NCBI GenBank assembly: GCA_937875715.1
Contig: CALEHZ010000393.1
Location: forward strand, 1-6,954
Reading direction: 5' to 3'
DNA: 6,954 nucleotides
DNA from: an uncultured Campylobacter sp.
Lineage (GTDB): Bacteria; Campylobacterota; Campylobacteria; Campylobacterales; Campylobacteraceae
Positions 1 through 3,891 of this stretch are shown here, in pieces (the first letter of the stretch is position 1; every line of letters starts with the position of its first letter). Below the pieces are notes generated by a model, which worked only from the letters and a program-made list of their open reading frames with translations, did not search any database and was not told where the DNA came from. The position numbers and the translations under genes were made by a program.

Positions 1-1
1 C

Positions 2-1120
2 ATAGCTACTTACACTGCTGCTTATGGCGAGCCAAGTCCAGCACCAGCACAAAGCTACACACCTAGCCAAAGTGATTACACACCAAACTATGATCCAACA
101 CCTACACCTACGCCAACTCCTACGCCAACACCTACGCCGACACCAAAGCCTGAGCCAAAAATAGTACTTAGTTATGATGGTGCCAGCACAGAACTGGATC
201 TAAGCAGTGGTGAGTATAATAATGTAAATTTTACAAAAGATACTGATAAACTCATCGTAAATGGCATTAGCGGTGATTTAGAAGTTTCAAGCGGAAGCAA
301 TACTATAGACGCATTTATCACTACAAAAGATGGCTCAGTAATAAAAGAAGCTAGTGCAAGCGGCAATATAAAAGTATATCTAGGTGGTAGTGTGGATACT
401 AGCATTAAAGCTAATGATGTAGAACTAGATTTCAAAGCTGTAGACAATGATTCCATTGCTAGTGGCGTAAATAGCATTATTGCTAATACTACTGGTAAAA
501 TTACCATAAAAAATGCTAGTTTATTTGGCAATAATTTAAAACTAGATTTAAGCAAAATTTCTACTGATGTTTCTATTTATGATGCACTTACAGGCACTAT
601 TGATTTAACTAAACTATTTAACGCTCAAGCTGATGATAAAATTTCTCTAAATGCAGCAGTAAATACATCGCCTACAACTATCACATTAACAAGTGCTAGT
701 GAGATCATAGCTATAGGTTCCGATAAAGGCAGCGATACCAACGCTCTTAGTATTAGTGGCTTTGATGCTACAAATGACAAAATAGACTTAAGTGCCATTA
801 AAGCTGGTAATGGCTCAGAGTGGATAGAAATTCCTGAGTATAAAGCAAAAATTGAAAGTGATAAAGTTTATTTTTATTATGACACTTTTGGCCTAGAAGA
901 TGCTAGTAGTATAAATCGTGATTATTTTGTAAATGCGATTGTAGATTTAACTGATCCAAAGCCTGTAACAGCAGCCACAATAGCTGTTGCACATACAAAT
1001 GGCGTAGTAGTGTATAAGTATGAATATGAAGTTACAAAACCTTTCGTCGTAACTAAACTAATTGATCTTGTTGGTGTAGGTAATACACTAGACGAAGTTA
1101 AAGCTTCGTTAATTATCTAG
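2..1120 (+). CDS. C-terminal part of a large RTX/S-layer-like secreted or surface protein (5' end outside window)
   Basis: The reading frame is open from the window edge to a TAG stop, giving 372 residues, so the gene begins to the left. The visible order is an Ala/Ser/Pro/Tyr-rich stretch, a (PT)8 linker followed by PKPEPK at bases 95-160, and then about 200 residues rich in Ser, Asp, Asn, Ile and Leu with alternating short strands, which suggests a beta-solenoid or beta-sandwich fold. At 776-799 is DKIDLSAI, preceded by GFDATN. This resembles the segment near the C-terminus of RTX proteins and other type I secretion substrates. The end has further beta-like segments and a hydrophobic terminus (ASLII). 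There is no cysteine in the visible part, which is common for exported repetitive proteins. From family knowledge I infer export by a type I system to the cell surface or medium. No secretion genes are visible here. The N-terminal domains and true function are unknown; an adhesin or S-layer-like protein are both possible. Confidence 0.75.
   Translation: MATYTAAYGEPSPAPAQSYTPSQSDYTPNYDPTPTPTPTPTPTPTPTPKPEPKIVLSYDGASTELDLSSGEYNNVNFTKDTDKLIVNGISGDLEVSSGSNTIDAFITTKDGSVIKEASASGNIKVYLGGSVDTSIKANDVELDFKAVDNDSIASGVNSIIANTTGKITIKNASLFGNNLKLDLSKISTDVSIYDALTGTIDLTKLFNAQADDKISLNAAVNTSPTTITLTSASEIIAIGSDKGSDTNALSISGFDATNDKIDLSAIKAGNGSEWIEIPEYKAKIESDKVYFYYDTFGLEDASSINRDYFVNAIVDLTDPKPVTAATIAVAHTNGVVVYKYEYEVTKPFVVTKLIDLVGVGNTLDEVKASLII
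95..142 (+). repeat. 12-bp tandem repeat encoding a (Pro-Thr)8 linker
   Basis: Three near-identical 12-bp units (CCTACGCCAACT and variants) lie in tandem at 107-142, preceded by a diverged unit at 95-106. Each encodes PTPT. The DNA is clearly more GC-rich than its surroundings. In the protein it forms a rigid or extended linker between an N-terminal part and the beta-rich C-terminal part. Because the unit is a multiple of three, slippage would change linker length without breaking the frame. Confidence 0.85.
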
Positions 1121-1289
1121 GACTTTTAGTAAAAAAAAGCGCAAAATATATTACATTGACTTGTTGAATTTTATAGAATTTGCTATTTGCATCATTGCGA
1201 TAGAGTAAGTCTTTTAGCAAAGGGCTGAAGTAGGCATTTTTATAAAATTCAGCCTTGCTGCAGTTAAAAAGCTAAAAAATTTAGAAGTT
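1121..1289. other. Gene-free convergent intergenic stretch with inverted repeats
   Basis: No credible reading frame is present. The sequence contains an inverted repeat GGCTGAA (1223-1229) / TTCAGCC (1248-1254), extendable by a G-U and an A-U pair to 1221-1256 with an 18-base loop. A second, competing pair is TTTGCTA (1179-1185) / TAGCAAA (1215-1221). A TAGAAT hexamer at 1174-1179 could act as a -10 element on the + strand. This may simply be the 3' untranslated region of the surface-protein gene or may encode a small RNA; the sequence alone does not decide. Confidence 0.4.
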
Positions 1290-1323
1290 AAAAGCCTTGA
1301 ATTTTATAAAATTCAAAGCTTTT
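1290..1323. terminator. Bidirectional rho-independent terminator between convergent genes
   Basis: The arms AAAAGCCTTGAATTTTA (1290-1306) and TAAAATTCAAAGCTTTT (1307-1323) are reverse complements with one mismatch. The structure begins with A-runs and ends with T-runs on both strands, so it can serve the surface-protein gene that ends at 1120 and the BOF gene that ends at 1333. The stem is AT-rich, with only a short GC portion, as is common in low-GC Campylobacterota. Confidence 0.75.
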
Positions 1324-1332
1324 ATAAAATGA

Positions 1333-1710
1333 TTACTGAACTTTTCTAATAGATTTTACATCTACTTGATTTTTGCGGTAGATTTCAGCATCAACCTCGC
1401 CGTAGATCTCTACTACATCATTTGGACCTACACTCACGCCATACCACTCATCATCGTCGATTTCTACTATTATCGTGCCGGTGGCATCTCTAAACTCGTA
1501 TTTTTCGTGCGCTACTTGGCGTAAAATATTGCCTTTTAAAGTAACCATCGTATCATCCCAGGCTTTTAGCGCTCCAGCTACTGTGTTTGCGCCAGCAGCT
1601 TGTGGTCCTGTAAAGCCACCATAACCGCCTTGAGCGTTATTTGTGCCGCCTTGAAAACCTGCACCAAAAAGACTAAGTGCCAAAACTGTGCTTAAAACGA
1701 CTTTTTTCAT
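1333..1710 (-). CDS. ygiW: Periplasmic YgiW/YdeI-family BOF-domain stress protein
   Basis: This 125-residue protein starts with a signal peptide: Lys2-Lys3, a hydrophobic core over residues 4-15, and a plausible cleavage near Gly16-Ala17-Gly18. It should therefore be periplasmic. A Gly/Asn/Gln-rich stretch (20-32) leads into GGFTGP (31-36), and the BOF (bacterial OB-fold) domain covers about residues 44-124. Recognisable family blocks are DDTMVTLKGNI (52-62), YEFRDATGTIIVEID (71-85), WYGVSVGPNDVVEIYGEVD (89-107) and the end VDVKSIRKV (116-124), which align by eye with E. coli YgiW over its full length of about 130. Family members are linked to tolerance of oxidative, acid or cationic stress and to ligand binding by the OB fold; the substrate is not settled. 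The start has a good ribosome site, AAGGA at 1717-1721, 6 bases before ATG. It follows the magIII-like gene by 62 bases and has its own promoter candidate, so it may be expressed apart from the repair operon. The family assignment is secure; the physiological role here is inferred. Confidence 0.92.
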   Translation of the reverse strand: MKKVVLSTVLALSLFGAGFQGGTNNAQGGYGGFTGPQAAGANTVAGALKAWDDTMVTLKGNILRQVAHEKYEFRDATGTIIVEIDDDEWYGVSVGPNDVVEIYGEVDAEIYRKNQVDVKSIRKVQ

Positions 1711-1739
1711 TTTTCATCCTTTTTAAAAAAATTTAGCGA

Positions 1740-1772
1740 ATTATAAAAGCTATTTGTTAAAATTGTGTTAAA
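1740..1772 (-). promoter_or_regulatory. Promoter of the BOF gene with 11-bp-spaced direct repeat (possible response-regulator box)
   Basis: On the - strand a perfect -10 TATAAT (1740-1745), preceded by TTT, lies 29 bases upstream of the ygiW-like ATG. Just upstream, TTTAACA occurs twice (1766-1772 and 1755-1761) with an 11-bp period, that is TTAAC-N6-TTAAC, and the second copy ends 10 bases before the -10. No good -35 hexamer is seen. Direct half-sites one helical turn apart replacing the -35 element are typical of OmpR/PhoB-family activators. The box begins immediately after the stop codon of the upstream gene. The -10 call is stronger than the operator call. Confidence 0.55.
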
Positions 1773-2414
1773 TCATAAAAAAATTTTAAAAAATTCATTT
1801 GCTTTTTCGTCAAAAACCTTGCCTTTTAAATGTGCTTTACAAAACTCTACGATTAAAGCATGAAAATGCGCACATTTTAGCTCATCGCTAAGACCATTTT
1901 CTAGTTCTAAAGCACTCTGTAAAAACTCTCTAGCCTCTTCGTAATCCTCAAACTCATAATTAAGCGCAAAAAGCAAAGAATAAGTGTATTTATCATAAAC
2001 CATATAAGCACGCTTGCAAGCATAGCAAAGCACGCTATATACGCTTTCTAAGCCCATACCTTTGCGTGAAATTAGCCACTCTTTGCTTACATTTTCTTTA
2101 AAGTTTTCAAAATCACCAAAATCAGCGCAAATACCCTTACAAAGCTCATTTAGACGCTTTGCTTTTGTGTTGTAAAATCCAGCAGGTTTAATCAAAATAG
2201 CTAGTTCATTTGCGGGAATTTTTGTAATATCACACAAGGATTTTATACCTGAATTTTCTAGATTTTGCCTAGCTTTAAAGGCATTTTCAAACTTTGTATT
2301 TTGAGCTAAAATGCTATCAATCACCACCCAAAACGAGCCATAAGCCGGCCACCAAGTGCGTGGATCTATCTTTATTTCATTGCTTAATGCTTTGTATAAA
2401 TCACTAGCTCTCAT
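1773..2414 (-). CDS. magIII: MagIII-like 3-methyladenine DNA glycosylase (HhH-GPD, endonuclease III superfamily)
   Basis: This 213-residue protein of the HhH-GPD superfamily should excise alkylated bases, mainly 3-methyladenine, as the first step of base excision repair in the cytoplasm. Visible features are the paired tryptophans W21-W22, the block ILAQNTKFENA (35-45) with F42, AGFYNTKAKRL (78-88), the helix-hairpin-helix with K-G-M-G (118-121) in about 113-133, and the catalytic aspartate D141 in VYDKYTYS. The length and these blocks match Helicobacter pylori MagIII (218 aa). The C-terminal four-cysteine iron-sulphur motif of endonuclease III is absent, as expected for MagIII. Compared with MagIII as I remember it, the lysine reported to be carbamylated (K205) aligns with L187 here. 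The start codon overlaps the stop of the AAA+ gene in ATGA with no strong ribosome site, so translation is probably coupled. Ordinary Nth is less likely because of the missing cluster and the WW pair. Confidence 0.85.
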   Translation of the reverse strand: MRASDLYKALSNEIKIDPRTWWPAYGSFWVVIDSILAQNTKFENAFKARQNLENSGIKSLCDITKIPANELAILIKPAGFYNTKAKRLNELCKGICADFGDFENFKENVSKEWLISRKGMGLESVYSVLCYACKRAYMVYDKYTYSLLFALNYEFEDYEEAREFLQSALELENGLSDELKCAHFHALIVEFCKAHLKGKVFDEKANEFFKIFL

Positions 2415-3154
2415 AAAATTCCGCCATAATTTGCGTATAATTGCCTTGCGGTGCGTGGGCTTTTTATGCCTTTTTGGCTCACAAAAGAACGAGCCAAATT
2501 TTCTAGTTTTGCCTTACGAGAAGCTTCCCAATTTTGCGAATTAAAAAGCTCTTCGCAAAGCGCTAAATATTCCTTAAAATCAAGCTCATAAAAGCTAATT
2601 TGAAGTCCAAAACGATCAGCTAGGCTTAAATTATCTCTTTGATTTTCTTTTTGGATTAAAAAATTCTCATCGTTTTTTTCATCTTTTAGTAGATGACGGC
2701 GGTTTGAAGTGGCGTAAAATAAAGCATTTTTAGGCGCTTTTTCAATGCTGCCTTCAAGCAAGCGTTTTAGCTCGCTAACATCGGTATTCACGCTCTCAAA
2801 GCTAAAATCATCACAAAAAATAATAAATTTGAATTTTCTGGCTTTTCGCACCTCGCAAAGCACGCTATAAAGAGCGTTTAGCTCATATTTTGGCATTTCA
2901 ATGAGGCGCAAGCCTTTATCCATATATTTACAAAAAACAGCCCTTGCAAGGCTTGATTTGCCACAGCCCATCTCACCCCACAAAAGTGCGTGATTTGCGC
3001 CCTTATTAGCTAAAAAATTCTTTGTATTTTCTTTTAGAAGTTTTTTTTGCTCACTTATGCCAAAAAGGCTTTTTAAGCTCGTAATTTCAAGCTCTTTAAC
3101 AGGCTTTAGCTCGCCATTTCTAACAATTGCGGCCTTTATTTTTCCCCAATTCAT
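2411..3154 (-). CDS. DUF815-family AAA+ ATP-binding protein
   Basis: This 247-residue cytoplasmic P-loop ATPase has Walker A GEMGCGKS (60-67), RLIEMPKYEL (83-92), Walker B FIIFCDD (110-116), the sensor-1 region ATSNRRHL (148-155), a probable arginine finger in LADRFGL (178-184), and a C-terminal sensor-2-like SPRTARQ (232-238). The TSNRRHL and SLADRFG blocks identify the DUF815 family, whose biochemical role is unknown to me. The N-terminal 55 residues are shorter than in many family members I can recall. The start is preceded by AAAGG about 7 bases upstream, overlapping the stop of the metalloprotease gene, from which it is separated by 9 bases. Its 3' end overlaps the glycosylase start by 4 bases. 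Its position between mfd and a glycosylase suggests, but does not show, a link to DNA metabolism. A run of eight A residues in codons 36-38 is intact in frame. Family assignment is confident; function unknown. Confidence 0.88.
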   Translation of the reverse strand: MNWGKIKAAIVRNGELKPVKELEITSLKSLFGISEQKKLLKENTKNFLANKGANHALLWGEMGCGKSSLARAVFCKYMDKGLRLIEMPKYELNALYSVLCEVRKARKFKFIIFCDDFSFESVNTDVSELKRLLEGSIEKAPKNALFYATSNRRHLLKDEKNDENFLIQKENQRDNLSLADRFGLQISFYELDFKEYLALCEELFNSQNWEASRKAKLENLARSFVSQKGIKSPRTARQLYANYGGIL

Positions 3155-3163
3155 CTAAGCCCT

Positions 3164-3889
3164 TTAAAATATTCCGCTTGGATCGATTTTAATGGCACCA
3201 TTTGCTACATACGCGCTATTTCCTTTATTTTGAGTGTCACTAAAAGCTGAATTTTGCGTATTTGAATTTTTTAAATCTTGTGAATTTTTTGAATTTTGTG
3301 TGCCGAAATTTTGCTCGGCTTCTTTTGCCCCAGCTGCTTTTTGCTCATTAGTCATTTGAGCCATTTTTTCAGCCATTATTTGAGATCTAGCACTCATTTC
3401 CATGCTAGCTGCTTGAGCAGCTACTTTTAGATCTTGTGGGCTTGGATCACTTGGAGCTAGTGCAGCACGGCGAATTTGCTGTGCTTTGGCTAATGTCTCT
3501 TGTGGAGTATTTCCCTCGCCTGTAGCGATACCAACCTCGCCAGCTACAGCATACATTTTATTATCTGGGCCTTTTTCATAAGTAAAGCTAGCAGGACTAG
3601 TAAGCCCACCTCCAGCGCCCATATGAGCTGCCTCGTGTGCGCGTACATGGGCATCTGTGGCTACTAGCTCGGCTACTACTTGTTGTTCTTCTGGGCTTAG
3701 TTCTTGTGTGGTTTTTGTGCCCTTGTTTTCTTCATTTTTATTTGTGGTATCGTTTGTATTATTGTCTGTATTTTGTCCACTTACGCTTTGAGTGCTTGAA
3801 TTTTCTAGATTTAGGCTTTCTTGTTCGTTTGGCGCAGTATTTTGGGTGTAAGTATTTTGATATCCGTAATTAACACTTGAGATTTGCAT
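3164..3889 (-). CDS. Putative HExxH metalloprotease, SprA-related family
   Basis: This 241-residue protein has a compact conserved core flanked by disordered arms. Residues 1-63 are very rich in Asn, Gln, Thr and Ser. The core (about 64-180) contains LSPEEQQVVAELVATDAHVRAHEAAHMGAGG with the zinc-protease-type motif HEAAH at 85-89, then YAVAGEVGI (113-121) with E118 as a possible third metal ligand, and LAPSDPSPQD (144-153), followed by an Ala/Met/Gln-rich helix. Residues 190-230 are again Asn/Ser/Gln-rich. These blocks match what databases call the SprA-related or CJM1_0395-type putative metalloprotease family. No activity is known to me. No signal peptide or membrane segment is visible. The start is supported by AAGGAG lying inside the last codons of mfd. 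It sits 2 bases after mfd and 9 before the AAA+ gene. Proteolytic activity is inferred from the motif only. Confidence 0.82.
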   Translation of the reverse strand: MQISSVNYGYQNTYTQNTAPNEQESLNLENSSTQSVSGQNTDNNTNDTTNKNEENKGTKTTQELSPEEQQVVAELVATDAHVRAHEAAHMGAGGGLTSPASFTYEKGPDNKMYAVAGEVGIATGEGNTPQETLAKAQQIRRAALAPSDPSPQDLKVAAQAASMEMSARSQIMAEKMAQMTNEQKAAGAKEAEQNFGTQNSKNSQDLKNSNTQNSAFSDTQNKGNSAYVANGAIKIDPSGIF

Positions 3890-3891
3890 TT

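Noticed and set aside
172..555. A - strand 127-residue open frame
   Set aside because: It is antisense to the continuous + strand surface-protein frame and is Leu/Ser/Pro-rich in the way expected from a complement of repetitive coding DNA.
392..1120. A separate gene starting at GTG 392
   Set aside because: The same frame is open without interruption from base 2, there is no ribosome site before 392, and the protein clearly continues upstream through the PT linker.
1156..1179. TTGACT at 1156-1161 as a -35 element paired with TATAGA or TAGAAT
   Set aside because: The spacers are only 10 or 12 bases, too short for a sigma-70 promoter; at best a -35-less promoter remains.
1711..1739. Rho-independent terminator between the glycosylase and the BOF gene
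   Set aside because: Only an A/T-only inverted repeat is present and it overlaps the ribosome site region; there is no GC stem, so read-through remains possible.
2356..2544. + strand open frame across the AAA+/glycosylase junction
   Set aside because: It is antisense to two well-identified genes and has no family resemblance.
3041..3048. Eight-base A/T tracts inside the AAA+ gene and in mfd (5930-5937) as phase-variable switches
   Set aside because: Both genes are intact, tracts of this length are ordinary in such AT-rich DNA, and Campylobacter contingency genes usually use long G/C tracts.
3637..3873. + strand Leu/Tyr/Cys-rich frame resembling a membrane peptide
   Set aside because: It is the complement of the Asn/Thr/Gln-rich arm of the metalloprotease gene, which by itself yields hydrophobic-looking codons.
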